Assembly: GCA_003131315.1 (NCBI GenBank)
Contig: PKUV01000155.1
Location: 34,524-80,539 of the forward strand
Direction of reading: 5' to 3'
Origin: Acidobacteriaceae bacterium
GTDB taxonomy: Bacteria; Acidobacteriota; Terriglobia; Terriglobales; Acidobacteriaceae
Length of the DNA: 46,016 nt
The notes beneath the pieces are model-generated. The model made no database searches, had not been told where the DNA came from, and saw nothing but the letters and a program-made list of their open reading frames with translations. Positions 1-8,309 of the stretch are shown piece by piece. The position numbers and the translations under genes are program-made. How positions within the stretch are numbered: position 1 is the first letter of the stretch; each line of letters opens with the position of its first letter.

Positions 1-78
1 AAGACCATCCACCATCACGGATACGGCAGGTTCGCTGTAGATGGCGACATGATCAAGCTGAAGTCAAGAATGCGATAA
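1..78 (+). CDS. C-terminal end of an unidentified protein (partial, 25 residues)
   Basis: The reading frame open from base 1 runs 25 codons to TAA at 76-78 and reads like coding sequence (HGYGRFAVDGDMIKLKSR). There is too little to assign a family. It may be the tail of a gene that starts outside the window, or a chance open frame. Confidence 0.3.
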   Translation, partial: KTIHHHGYGRFAVDGDMIKLKSRMR

Positions 79-484
79 TCGGCACACGTCAAGAACGCTG
101 GGCTTCGCATCCTCTTGACGTTTTTCCTGGACGGGCTATACGGAAGCTATCCCGTAGTGGCCGCGAAGTCCAGATTTCGTCAAATCGCCGCCGAAACGGC
201 TTGCACGAGAAGTTGGCCTGCAAACACGGTCAATTTCCCGCGGAGCCGACTTGGCTTTGCGACCTCCCCCCATCTACTATCTCGAAATAGCTGTCGAAGG
301 GTCCGGAGAAACCGTTCTTCTATCCCGCGCAGGGTGGTGCCGATAGCGAAATCGATATGATCGCTGGGAGTGTCATAGGCGTCATGACTACCACCACTCT
401 TCGCTATGCGGGTGGACCTCCAGTTTGTGGCGTTCCGAATCTTCCACGACCGATCGGCGATCTAATGCCCAAGGAGAGATATTC
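79..484. other. About 400 bases with no convincing gene
   Basis: The one open frame here, 115-360 on the plus strand, has a composition rich in Arg and Ser, has no ribosome binding site and resembles no family I know. I see no clear terminator or tRNA. The last bases (about 469-484) hold the AAGGAGAG ribosome binding site of the next gene. Confidence 0.5.
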
Positions 485-1477
485 ATGCCAAAGATTGTTC
501 GTTTTCATAAGTTGGGCGGACCGGAGGTTTTGAAGATTGAAGAGGAAACCTCCAAGCAGCCAGGGAAAGGTAAGGTGCGGTTACAGGTGCAGGCGGTAGG
601 CTTGAACCGGGCGGAATTGATGTTCATCCGTGGCCAGTACCTCGAACATCCGACGCTGCCTGCTGGTATTGGCTATGAGGCGGCGGGCGTGGTGAAAGCG
701 GTTGGCCCGGATGTGGACAAAAACTGGATGGGCAAATCGGTCGCCACGATTCCAGCCTTCTCCATGAACGACTACGCCATGCTGGGCGAAGAGGTAATCG
801 CTCCGGTTGCGGCTCTGGGTGAGTATCCGGCGAAGCTGTCACCGGCGGAGGGCGCAGCGGTCTGGATGCAGTACCTGACGGCGTATGGGGCGTTGATCGC
901 GATTGCGCATCTGGCAAAAGGCGATTTCGTGGTGATCCCGGCCGCGTCGAGCAGTGTGGGCATTGCCGCGACGCAGATTGCGAAAGCTGAAGGTGCTATT
1001 TCAATTGCAACGACGCGCAAGGGCAATAAGAAAGCTGAATTGCTTTCTCTGGGCGCGGACCACGTGATCGCCACTGAGGAAGAAGACATCGTGGCGCGTG
1101 TGCAGGAGATTACCGGCGGCAAGGGCGCGCGGGTGATCTTTGATCCGGTTGCTGGGCCCTTTCTGGAAAAGCTCGCCGAGGCCGCCGCACCCGGCGGAAT
1201 CATCTTTGAGTATGGAGCGCTTTCGATGCAACCCACACTCTTTCCGCTGTTTACTGCGCTGGGTAAGGGCCTAAGCATTCGCGGCTATACGTTGATGGAG
1301 GTCACGCGCAATCCGGAGAAGCTCGCCGCGGCGAAGAAGTATGTCTACGACCGGTTGGCGGATGGACGGTTCCATCCGAAGATCGCGAAGATATTTCCGT
1401 TTGCGCAGACGGTGGATGCCTACAAATATCTCGAGTCGAATGCGCAGGTGGGCAAAGTTGTGATTACCGTACCGTAA
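485..1477 (+). CDS. Zinc-free quinone oxidoreductase (MDR superfamily)
   Basis: A 330-residue cytosolic NAD(P)H-dependent oxidoreductase of the medium-chain dehydrogenase/reductase superfamily, quinone oxidoreductase branch. It shows an N-terminal GroES-like fold (LNRAELMFIRGQY, GYEAAGVV) and a Rossmann half with AASSSVGIAATQIAK as the nucleotide-binding segment. The Cys/His ligands of zinc alcohol dehydrogenases are absent, so I favour a quinone or enone reductase; the true substrate is unknown. I chose the ATG at 485, not the longer frame from 425, because AAGGAGAG lies just upstream and the family starts at MPKIVRF. It is single, convergent with the molybdenum-hydroxylase operon, and ends at a strong terminator. 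Confidence 0.87.
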   Translation: MPKIVRFHKLGGPEVLKIEEETSKQPGKGKVRLQVQAVGLNRAELMFIRGQYLEHPTLPAGIGYEAAGVVKAVGPDVDKNWMGKSVATIPAFSMNDYAMLGEEVIAPVAALGEYPAKLSPAEGAAVWMQYLTAYGALIAIAHLAKGDFVVIPAASSSVGIAATQIAKAEGAISIATTRKGNKKAELLSLGADHVIATEEEDIVARVQEITGGKGARVIFDPVAGPFLEKLAEAAAPGGIIFEYGALSMQPTLFPLFTALGKGLSIRGYTLMEVTRNPEKLAAAKKYVYDRLADGRFHPKIAKIFPFAQTVDAYKYLESNAQVGKVVITVP

Positions 1478-1498
1478 CTCGACGGGATTCATAACTTG

Positions 1499-1525
1499 AA
1501 AAGCCCGCCGCCTGGCGGGCTTTTC
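1499..1525. terminator. Bidirectional rho-independent terminator
   Basis: A perfect 11-bp stem (AAAAGCCCGCC with GGCGGGCTTTT) around a four-base GCCT loop. It has a T-run on either strand and lies between two convergent genes, so it can end both the quinone oxidoreductase transcript and the minus-strand operon from 7060. Confidence 0.87.
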
Positions 1526-1553
1526 TACACCTGTGACGAGACAGAAGAGGCCA

Positions 1554-1985
1554 TCATTCGCCCTCGCTCGTGACTACCTGCCCCGCCGGTTTGTCTTGCT
1601 TCCTCACAATCTCGCCCACCAGAAACAAGTCGGTGAGCAGCGCCCGGAGATGGATGGAAGCGTTCAGATTGTCAACCAATTGGGAGCTGATGGCGGGTTG
1701 GGCCAGGACCAAATCAATGGCGGCAAGAGAATCGCGAGCGTCGCGATCGAGCACCGCCAAGAACGCCAGATATTTGTCGGCTGGCTCAAGACCTTCCTCT
1801 TTGACCGCCACAGCACAAGTTTCCGCGAGCCCGGTCAAGGCTTGCACGGCGCTCTGCAGGAACTCACGGACTTGTCCGCCCGATTTACTGCCCTGGTCAC
1901 TGGGAAGCCCCTGGGCTGCGTAGGCCAGCATGAACTCGTAGCACTCTTCCACAGCATTACAACGATCGCTGATCTCAGCCAGCAT
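1554..1985 (-). CDS. Unrecognised helical protein, last gene of the molybdenum-hydroxylase operon
   Basis: A 143-residue protein I do not recognise. It has no signal peptide or membrane segment, is rich in Ala, Leu and charged residues, and looks all-helical (for example LVDNLNASIHLRALLTDLFL). It has two Cys (residues 9 and 15) near the N-terminus. Its ATG overlaps the end of the cytochrome b gene by 11 bases, with GAGGG as a likely ribosome binding site, so the two are probably translationally coupled. The position suggests an accessory or assembly factor, but it is not an XdhC/PaoD-type maturation protein by sequence. Function unknown; that it is a real gene is well supported by frame, overlap and codon use. 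Confidence 0.7.
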   Translation of the reverse strand: MLAEISDRCNAVEECYEFMLAYAAQGLPSDQGSKSGGQVREFLQSAVQALTGLAETCAVAVKEEGLEPADKYLAFLAVLDRDARDSLAAIDLVLAQPAISSQLVDNLNASIHLRALLTDLFLVGEIVRKQDKPAGQVVTSEGE

Positions 1986-2862
1986 CGGTTAGCCCTCGAC
2001 CTTCTACTCGGTTGGATGTCGATGGTGAAGAAGAAGATGACGAAGGAGGTGTCTCGACCACCCAACGCTCGGGATCGTGCTCTTGCAGATAAAAGTCGCG
2101 ATCCATCCAGCCAAAGACCATCGATTTCGTGATCGAGAGCTTCTCTGGCCGGAGTCCGAAATAGACATGCATCATCACCAGCGCAATCAGTCCCACGCCC
2201 GCCAGTCCATGCAGCACGTACATCAGGCCCCAGGTCATGTTGCTGAATAGATATGGATTCCTGGGGAAAAAGATCGTACGCACGCGAAACATCATAAAAA
2301 CGCCGGTAAGGATCACCGACAGACCGCACAGGATGATGACGCCGTGGAAGAGCTTATTCTCCAGCGGATACTTGGCAAACTTTCGCGGCGCCGGTGCAGA
2401 CATTCCGGCAAACCGGCGCACTCTTCTCCATGCATCTTCCAGATCGATTTTGTCCGGCCAGATCGACCAAAAATCCAGCCAGAAGGAAGCATGAATGACG
2501 TGAAAAAGGATTGAAACCGTCAACACGGCGCCAGCGATCCAGTGATACGTCACCCATGGAAACTGGACGCCCACCTTCGGAAGGAAAGCAGTAAACAAAA
2601 GTGTGAGCATGGATGCTGCCATGATCCAGTGAAATAGCCGCGCCACCAGCGAATGCCGGGGAACGTGCTTGGGTATCCGCGCAGAGACTTCGGGAGAAGC
2701 AGCGCCCGCAAACTCTTTTGGCTTGGCGAAATACCTCAACCAAATAGCGTGGACGATCAGAAAGAGGAAGCCTGCGATCGCCGCAACCCATATCAAGAAC
2801 CATGCAATGTGGATCGGGACACTCTGCCCCCACGGGCTCGTCGCCCACTCTAAGAAGCCCAT
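1975..2862 (-). CDS. Membrane cytochrome b subunit (formate dehydrogenase gamma / b561-like)
   Basis: A 295-residue integral membrane protein with about five hydrophobic segments (roughly 17-43, 75-95, 105-128, 170-195 and 212-236). It has well placed histidines for two b haems (His78 in RLFHW, His121/His124 in FHVIH, His173, His218 and His232 in MMHVYFG). This is the pattern of the gamma subunits that pass electrons between a periplasmic dehydrogenase and the quinone pool. The C-terminal tail is Ser-rich and low in complexity. The ATG at 2862 lies inside the end of the FAD-subunit gene and follows GAGGAGGC. By context it takes electrons from the exported molybdenum hydroxylase, which is unusual because PaoABC and XDH enzymes normally lack such a subunit. 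Confidence 0.88.
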   Translation of the reverse strand: MGFLEWATSPWGQSVPIHIAWFLIWVAAIAGFLFLIVHAIWLRYFAKPKEFAGAASPEVSARIPKHVPRHSLVARLFHWIMAASMLTLLFTAFLPKVGVQFPWVTYHWIAGAVLTVSILFHVIHASFWLDFWSIWPDKIDLEDAWRRVRRFAGMSAPAPRKFAKYPLENKLFHGVIILCGLSVILTGVFMMFRVRTIFFPRNPYLFSNMTWGLMYVLHGLAGVGLIALVMMHVYFGLRPEKLSITKSMVFGWMDRDFYLQEHDPERWVVETPPSSSSSSPSTSNRVEGRGLTDAG

Positions 2863-3866
2863 GTTGCCTCCTCGACTCCACCGATGGCGCGTTTCACCAG
2901 ATTTCTCATCAGCGGGATCTTGTAGGCATTGAACTGCAATGGGACCGCTCCTTGCACCGCCAGTTTCCCCGCCATTTCACCCGTCGCCGCGTTTCGCGGT
3001 TTGCCGCGAACTGCGTCTTCGACTGCCTTTAACCGTAATGGACGTGCGGCGGCGCCGTTCACAGCGATTCGGATGCGCTCAATCCTGTCTCCCGATGTCA
3101 CCATGGCTGAGGCCACGTTCATGAGCGCGAAATCCCATACATTCCGGTCTCGCACTTTCTCAAAATAGAATTGCGCGCCCGCCCACGTGGACGGAATACG
3201 AATCGCAGTAAGCAGGTCTCCGGGCTGCAGGATGTGCAGCCGCGTAATGTCGATGTCAGGACCGATGAAATAATCCTCGGCATCCACCACGCGCTCACCT
3301 TTGGGCGTGCGCACGACGAATTTGGCGTCCAGCGCAATCAGGGCCGGGGCTGAATCGGAGGGATTCACCGCAACGCACCGGTCCGCGTGCAGAATCGCGT
3401 GCTCGCGATTGCGGCCCTCCGGTGTATCGGCGTAGCAAATGTTGCCGCCTGCACGGTAACACGGCCAACCTCCGCGGTAATACCAGCAGCGCGTGTCCTG
3501 CGAAACATTCCCGCCGATGGTTCCCTGGTTGCGGATTTGGGGCGACGCCACGACCTCCGCGGCCTGCGCCAGCAGATCGTACTTCTGCTTAATGAGAGGA
3601 TGACTCACTATTTCGGTGAGCGTGGTCATCGCGCCGATCTCGATACCGTCCGCCGTCGTGCGAACTGCTCGGAGTTCCTCGATTCCGCTCAGATCGACCA
3701 CCGCCTTCGGCTTCCTGATTCGATCCTTGAGCCAGTCGAAGCTGTCGAGCCCCCCGGCCAGCACCCAGGCATCGGATCCGTGCTGTTCGAGAAGCTTTTG
3801 CGCATCGGCAACGGAGCTCGGCTGATACAGTTCGAAAGCGGGCATTACGTCTCGTATCACGGCCAT
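2850..3866 (-). CDS. FAD-binding (medium) subunit of a PaoABC-like molybdenum hydroxylase
   Basis: A 338-residue FAD subunit of the xanthine dehydrogenase family. It shows the flavin-binding VLAGGLDSFDWLKDR region near 35-48 and ASPQIRNQGTIGGNV at 108-121. Four cysteines, Cys127, Cys136, Cys144 and Cys164, sit in an inserted loop after the TIGGN motif. In 4-hydroxybenzoyl-CoA reductase beta and E. coli PaoB, cysteines in a comparable loop bind a [4Fe-4S] cluster, so one is likely here (inference). The C-terminal CO-dehydrogenase-flavoprotein-like domain occupies about 225-330. It has no export signal of its own and would be carried out with the Tat-bearing small subunit. The start follows GAGGTAAGCC. 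Confidence 0.93.
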   Translation of the reverse strand: MAVIRDVMPAFELYQPSSVADAQKLLEQHGSDAWVLAGGLDSFDWLKDRIRKPKAVVDLSGIEELRAVRTTADGIEIGAMTTLTEIVSHPLIKQKYDLLAQAAEVVASPQIRNQGTIGGNVSQDTRCWYYRGGWPCYRAGGNICYADTPEGRNREHAILHADRCVAVNPSDSAPALIALDAKFVVRTPKGERVVDAEDYFIGPDIDITRLHILQPGDLLTAIRIPSTWAGAQFYFEKVRDRNVWDFALMNVASAMVTSGDRIERIRIAVNGAAARPLRLKAVEDAVRGKPRNAATGEMAGKLAVQGAVPLQFNAYKIPLMRNLVKRAIGGVEEATWAS

Positions 3867-3885
3867 GGCTTACCTCAAATCTCTA

Positions 3886-6417
3886 TCAAATGTGGGCCAT
3901 CAGGGGATGCTGCATCGGGCGACCAGCTTCGAGCGACGTCAGAATCGTGTCGGCGTTTACTGGTGCGCGCTGGAAAATCTCGTCCCCGAGGGCATCCGAA
4001 AGGGCGTTCAAGATGGAACCACAACCACCTGCAACCGGGGGCTCACCCACACCGCGAGCACCCACCGGCGTCTCGGGGTCCGGAATATCCAATGCCGTCC
4101 ATTGCATGTCGACGGGTACATCCAGAATCGTCGGCGGCTTGCTGTGGTGAAATCTTTTGGAAACCATTTCGCCGTAGTGCGGATCGAACACCCACTTCTG
4201 ACCGATCGCGTGGCCCATGCCGAGCGTTGAACGGCCGAGCATTTGGCCACCCAGCGCGCGCGGATGAATCACCGTCCCGACATCGCCGGAGGCGAGGAAA
4301 TCGACGATGTAGTACTTTCCGGTTTCAACGTCGACTTCAACCTCGGCGAAGCTGGCGACGTAGGAAAACGTCGAGCCGTCGCGCGGGTAGTTGTCCTTGG
4401 CTGCCGCCACCAGGCCCTGGCCCGCCAACGCCGCGACCGACGCCTTCGTCATTTTGTGGACATCGGCGGGTGCCTCGTGGCCATCGTAAATGCCACCTAA
4501 TTGAATCGCATATTTTGCAGCCTGCGCCAAAGTCATGCTGGCGCCGCCGCCTTTACGGAAAACGCGCTCGTTTGCGACCTCGTATTGCTCTGGTTTGCCG
4601 CCGAGCTTCTTGGCCGCGATTTCCTGAAGCTTCTTCTTCGCGTCCATCGCCGTTGCATACGCCGCCCGCGTCATCGCGTGGGTAGTCTGGCTGCCGCCGG
4701 AGACGCAGGTGAAAGGAAGATTCTTGGTCGTGTTCCCCCACACTACGTCGCACTTTTCCCACGGCACGCCCAGAACCTCTGCGCCCGCGCGATGTACGTC
4801 AATCACCGACTCCGTTCCCAAATTGCCGATTCCGGACTGGAAGGTGATCCGGCCATCCGGCTTGATGATTAGAAGCCCGTCGAATCCGATCGTGCCGCCG
4901 ACGTAACAACTCAGCGACACGCCGACGCCGCGAACTTTCGTGCCCATCCTCTTCGGAGTGCGTGCTACCCGTTCGCTCCATTTGAATTGCTCAGCGCCGC
5001 GGTCGAGTGCCTCTTTGAGGAATGCACTGGTGGCATACTGCCGTTTCCCCTGCACCAGTGGTCCGAACGGCGCCTTGCCCTCGGGGCAGTTGATGCGGCG
5101 GATCGCCACCTGGTCAACTCCGAGCCTGCGCGCAGCCTTCGCGATGACCGGTTCCATAAGGACAATCCCCTGCAGCCCGCCCGGAGAACTCTGCGCACTG
5201 CGCGGTGGAGTATTCGTCATCACCGTCACCCCACGCCAGCGCATGGCTTGGGGCTGGTACAACAGAGACACGATGCGGCCCGATGAGGGCCCATCACCCA
5301 CCGCGTCATAGGGGCCGTTGTCACAAATAACGAACATGTCGAGAGCTGTGATCCGCCCTTCCTTGGAGAAGCCGACTTTCATCCGTCCTTGAAAACCAGG
5401 ACGCGCGCGTCCGATGAAGGTCTCCTCCTCGCGGCTGATGCGCATCATCACCGGAGCATTTGTCTTCTTGGACAGAAGCGCAGGGATGATCATCGACACC
5501 CCGCCGGTGATCTTGCTGCCGAACCCGCCTCCGGTGTATTCGCTGATGAAAACAACTTTTTCCGCATCGATGTTCAACCAGCGCGCGATCGCGGGCAGCG
5601 TTTGCGCCGTACTTTGCGTGCCAGTGTGAATGTAGACCTTTCCGTTCTGCCAGTAAGCCATCGCGCTGCGCGTCTCAAGCGTCTGATGGCTGGTGTCGGG
5701 CGTGACGAACGTCTCGTCAAGAACGAGCGCCGCATTCTTGAAGCCGGAATCAAGGTCGCCATACGACCATTCGTCGGGAGCCTTGCCCAGCGGCAGCCGG
5801 CCATGCTTTAGCTCCTCGAAATCGGCCTTGGTCCACTTGAGTTCCGTGACTGCAGGCGCACCCGGACCTTGTGAAGCGGTTGCAGCGGGCCGGGTCCAGA
5901 CGTTGCCATCCGTTCGTGGATTAGGACCACCCGGTCGTAGAGTGTCGAGCGGATCGACGACAAACGGCAGCGGCTCAAAATCGATTTGAATTTTCTCGAT
6001 GGCTTCCGCGGCGGTGAGTTCGTCGACTGCGGCCACAGCAAGAATCGGTTCGCCCTGATAAAGCGGCTCCATGGTGAGACCGCGTTCGCCCCACTTGCTG
6101 GCCTTGATCACCGTACCATTGTCAGTAAGGGTATCGGCCGGAGCGGGAAGATCGTCCGCTGTAAGAATGGCCTTGACGCCGGGCATTGCGAGCGCTGCGT
6201 GCGCATGAATGCGCCTTACCCGCGCATGCGGCATGGGGCTGAGCAGCAGCTTGCAGAACAGCATGCCTTCCGCGCGAAAGTCTTCCGCGTACTTTGCGTT
6301 GCCCGTGACTTTTGCGTAGAGGTCGGGGGTTTGATAGTTCTTGCCGATCAGCTTGTACCCGGCCCCGTATTGGCGATCACTAGCTTTGGCAGTATCAACA
6401 ACCTTTTTGTTATCCAA
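3886..6417 (-). CDS. Molybdenum-binding (large) subunit of a PaoABC-like hydroxylase
   Basis: An 843-residue catalytic subunit of the xanthine dehydrogenase/aldehyde oxidase family, with an N-terminal a/b hammerhead domain (about 30-150) and molybdopterin-binding domains after it. TGGGFGSK at 295-302 contacts the cofactor. GVGEPP near the C-terminus supplies the conserved active-site glutamate (about Glu792). It is longer than PaoC (roughly 730). The substrate is not readable from sequence; aldehydes or N-heterocycles are typical. The likely start is TTG at 6417, with GGAGG seven bases upstream and an 8-base overlap with the small-subunit gene. It has no signal peptide and probably hitch-hikes through Tat with its partner. 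Confidence 0.95.
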   Translation of the reverse strand: MDNKKVVDTAKASDRQYGAGYKLIGKNYQTPDLYAKVTGNAKYAEDFRAEGMLFCKLLLSPMPHARVRRIHAHAALAMPGVKAILTADDLPAPADTLTDNGTVIKASKWGERGLTMEPLYQGEPILAVAAVDELTAAEAIEKIQIDFEPLPFVVDPLDTLRPGGPNPRTDGNVWTRPAATASQGPGAPAVTELKWTKADFEELKHGRLPLGKAPDEWSYGDLDSGFKNAALVLDETFVTPDTSHQTLETRSAMAYWQNGKVYIHTGTQSTAQTLPAIARWLNIDAEKVVFISEYTGGGFGSKITGGVSMIIPALLSKKTNAPVMMRISREEETFIGRARPGFQGRMKVGFSKEGRITALDMFVICDNGPYDAVGDGPSSGRIVSLLYQPQAMRWRGVTVMTNTPPRSAQSSPGGLQGIVLMEPVIAKAARRLGVDQVAIRRINCPEGKAPFGPLVQGKRQYATSAFLKEALDRGAEQFKWSERVARTPKRMGTKVRGVGVSLSCYVGGTIGFDGLLIIKPDGRITFQSGIGNLGTESVIDVHRAGAEVLGVPWEKCDVVWGNTTKNLPFTCVSGGSQTTHAMTRAAYATAMDAKKKLQEIAAKKLGGKPEQYEVANERVFRKGGGASMTLAQAAKYAIQLGGIYDGHEAPADVHKMTKASVAALAGQGLVAAAKDNYPRDGSTFSYVASFAEVEVDVETGKYYIVDFLASGDVGTVIHPRALGGQMLGRSTLGMGHAIGQKWVFDPHYGEMVSKRFHHSKPPTILDVPVDMQWTALDIPDPETPVGARGVGEPPVAGGCGSILNALSDALGDEIFQRAPVNADTILTSLEAGRPMQHPLMAHI

Positions 6418-7060
6418 GCTTCGACCTCCGCATATTCTCGGCGCCGCGCATCAACGCGGTTAGAATCTTGTCGTAGTCCTGGCAGCGGCACAGGCATCCA
6501 GAGATGCCGTGCGCCAACTCCTGGCGGGTAGGATTGGAATTTGTTTTCAGGTATCCCACGGTAGTCATGATGAAGCCGGACATGCAGAACGCGCACTGAA
6601 ATCCCTGCTCGTCGATGACGCCCTGCTGCACCGGGTGCAAGGTTCCGTCGGCGCTTGCCAAGCCCTCGATGGTTAGAACTTTCCGGCCGCGCACGTTGTG
6701 CGTGAGCACCGAACAGGCATAGTACGGAATATCGTCGATAAGGACGGTGCAAGATCCGCATTCCGCCCGGTCGCATCCCAGTTTGGTGCCGGTGAGGCCC
6801 AGCTTGTAACGAAGAGTTGACGCCAGCGTCTCTTGTTTCATGACGTCGACGCGCCGCTGCTGACCGTTGACGTTGAGGGTAATCAGCCGCTCGCCCACGC
6901 CGGCAATGAACTGCTGTCCGTGCATGACAGTGGAGGCGCGAAACAGATAGCTCGCGGAAGAGACTGCGACGCCGCTGGTGATAACCCCTTTAATGAAGTT
7001 GCGTCTTGAGACGGCCTTCGGCGCGTCCTCGCTTATCTTGGAACCTGCCTTCTCTGCCAT
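6410..7060 (-). CDS. Tat-exported [2Fe-2S] small subunit of a PaoABC-like hydroxylase
   Basis: A 216-residue iron-sulfur subunit. The N-terminus has a twin-arginine signal (SRRNFIKG at 18-25, then a hydrophobic stretch to about 41), as in E. coli PaoA, which places the enzyme outside the cytoplasmic membrane. A plant-type ferredoxin domain carries Cys96, Cys101, Cys104 and Cys116. A helical second-cluster domain carries Cys156, Cys159, Cys191 and Cys193 (CAFC and CRC). It is first in a five-gene minus-strand operon (Fe-S, Mo, FAD, cytochrome b, unknown) with overlapping or nearly abutting genes. No strong ribosome binding site is visible at the ATG, but the Tat motif fixes the start region. 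Confidence 0.95.
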   Translation of the reverse strand: MAEKAGSKISEDAPKAVSRRNFIKGVITSGVAVSSASYLFRASTVMHGQQFIAGVGERLITLNVNGQQRRVDVMKQETLASTLRYKLGLTGTKLGCDRAECGSCTVLIDDIPYYACSVLTHNVRGRKVLTIEGLASADGTLHPVQQGVIDEQGFQCAFCMSGFIMTTVGYLKTNSNPTRQELAHGISGCLCRCQDYDKILTALMRGAENMRRSKLG

Positions 7061-7237
7061 ACTGGGTCACCCATTTTCTGGTGCAGCCGCTGTAAGAGTC
7101 TTGCGCGAAAACATGCATCTCAGGTTTCACATTTAAGCAGTTGGATTCCCATAAATAATGTCCGGATTCGGAAATTTCCATGCTTCGGCGTCGATTCTAG
7201 ACGCGCAGGAGAGCCGCTGCAAGCTCCCGCAATTCTG

Positions 7238-7483
7238 CTAACGGAAGCGACTGCGGGTTGCTGTGAGTACCTGGATGCAAACGTGGTCCGCACCAGCGGA
7301 TCGATGGGCGCGAATGCAGTTCCCAACTACGTTCAGATCGCCCCAGGCGACGATGCTATCGATCAGCCGATCACTGCAGCGATTCTTAAAATCCGATTCG
7401 TAGAAGCCCAACCGCACAAAGGTCCGTGCAAGGAGGATAACGTACTCCCCAAAGGCCTCCTCCTGCCTGATGGTCCGATTCAT
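7238..7483 (-). CDS. Possible small protein, 81 residues, unrecognised
   Basis: An open frame starting 8 bases after the 91-aa mobile-element gene on the same strand. The middle (EYVILLARTFVRLGFYESDF) has a protein-like composition. Only its first three codons (MNR) lie in the repeat, because homology with the second copy of the repeat ends there; the second copy has a different short frame. I do not recognise it and it may be a chance frame. The rest of 7061-7237 holds nothing I can identify apart from the presumed promoter of the molybdenum operon. Confidence 0.27.
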   Translation of the reverse strand: MNRTIRQEEAFGEYVILLARTFVRLGFYESDFKNRCSDRLIDSIVAWGDLNVVGNCIRAHRSAGADHVCIQVLTATRSRFR

Positions 7484-7491
7484 GCAACTCG

Positions 7492-7767
7492 TCAGTACTC
7501 TTCTGGCAAAAGCAGAGTGGTTGCTGACCGATCAGCTTCGGTGATTATCCAGATCTTCTCGCCCGCCTCTGTCTTGTAGTTGCTCAGCAATCGAAACCCA
7601 TGAACCACGCTGTACTCGTTCTCTGCGATATCGGCCGGGTCAAGCTCGCCCCAGTCCCCGATTGCGTGACGGGCCAGGAAACAGGTAGGCGGCTGCTTCG
7701 CCTTCTCCAATGCAGCTAGCACCCCGGGTGTGGCGACAATTTGCCCAAGTGGGAACAATGCAAACAT
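7492..7767 (-). CDS. 91-aa plasmid/ICE-associated protein, copy A
   Basis: A small cytosolic protein of a family I know only from plasmids and integrative elements, where it is often labelled plasmid-related or mislabelled as a restriction subunit. It opens with LFPLGQIVATPG and ends with WIITEADRSATTLLLP, both hallmarks of the family. No enzymatic role is known to me. It appears complete, with AGAGAGGAG upstream of the ATG. It differs from the copy at 22209-22484 by four residues near the N-terminus (2, 3, 16 and 22). It sits after a truncated DUF932 gene, its usual kind of neighbour. Confidence 0.82.
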   Translation of the reverse strand: MFALFPLGQIVATPGVLAALEKAKQPPTCFLARHAIGDWGELDPADIAENEYSVVHGFRLLSNYKTEAGEKIWIITEADRSATTLLLPEEY

Positions 7768-7788
7768 GACGGTGACTCCTCTCTTCAG

Positions 7789-7817
7789 CCCATGCGGGCG
7801 AGCCTCGTCCGCATGGG
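7789..7817. promoter_or_regulatory. Hairpin between the DUF932 relic and the 91-aa gene, copy A
   Basis: A 13-bp inverted repeat (CCCATGCGGGCGA ... TCGTCCGCATGGG) with a GCC loop and one imperfect pair. The homologous hairpin in copy B is perfect. There is no T-run, so an mRNA-processing or attenuation role is as likely as termination. Confidence 0.6.
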
Positions 7818-7880
7818 TCGTCTAAAGCAACGTGGAATTACTTGATGGGAAGGGGCGGCCGACCGACACCGCCCCGCAGG

Positions 7881-8309
7881 CTAGAAGGTTTGTGAGAACC
7901 GGGTTTCGAGGAATTCGCCCAGCTTGGCCGTAGCCTTGAATTGTGGGATGGGATCCAGTTCTTTGAATGCAGAGGTGAACGCGTTGGAAAGGCTCCAGAT
8001 CGTACGCGGCCGGAATTCCTCGTACTTTGGCTCGAAGTACAGGTCATGCACGCTGCGGGCGAGGTGTTTTGGAGCTTCCAGTCTGCCCTCGACAAATGCC
8101 TCGTAGATGACCACCTTGGCGGTGACGTCCGCCAGTTCACTTCTCTGCCATGCTTCCACCTGCTTTCGCATCGGCTCAAAGTTTCGCTGCATTCGCTCTA
8201 CGCCAATCGCAAGGGAGTCGACGAGTGAGAACGACTTTGAGTGTTTCGCGAGCACGGGCGTAAACACACCTGGGACAATGCTTCCAGGTTGACGTGGTGC
8301 ATTGTCCAC
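7881..8309 (-). pseudogene. Truncated DUF932 (phage/plasmid-like) gene, copy A
   Basis: The 142-residue frame matches only the C-terminal part of DUF932 proteins of plasmids and phages (AKVVIYEAFVEG, RPRTIWSLSNAFTSAFKELD). The N-terminal half is missing. Homology with the other two copies in this window stops at the same point, near 8280, just upstream of the IVPGVFT segment, and the first residues (MDNAPRQPG) are not shared. I therefore read it as a 5'-truncated relic, although a shortened product could still be made. DUF932 function is unknown. Confidence 0.78.

Larger units (their letters stand above)
7474..8280. repeat. Direct repeat, copy A (~807 bp)
   Basis: This segment matches 22191-22997 in the same orientation with a constant offset of 14717 bases and no net insertion or deletion. 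The first 207 bases (7474-7680) are identical. After 7680 mismatches appear at once (7 in the next 60). It contains the 91-aa gene, a conserved hairpin and the truncated DUF932 gene. Confidence 0.93.

Noticed and set aside
115-360. An 81-codon frame near the window start
   Set aside because: Arg/Ser-rich, no ribosome binding site, no family resemblance.
1533-2132. A 199-codon plus-strand frame over the end of the molybdenum operon
   Set aside because: Antisense to two overlapping minus-strand genes; no ribosome binding site and shadow-like composition.
7283-7579. A plus-strand frame whose 3' part recurs at 22979-22296-type position in the second repeat
   Set aside because: The shared part is simply the antisense of the conserved 91-aa gene in both repeats (the second frame ends at 22296); the 5' parts are unrelated.
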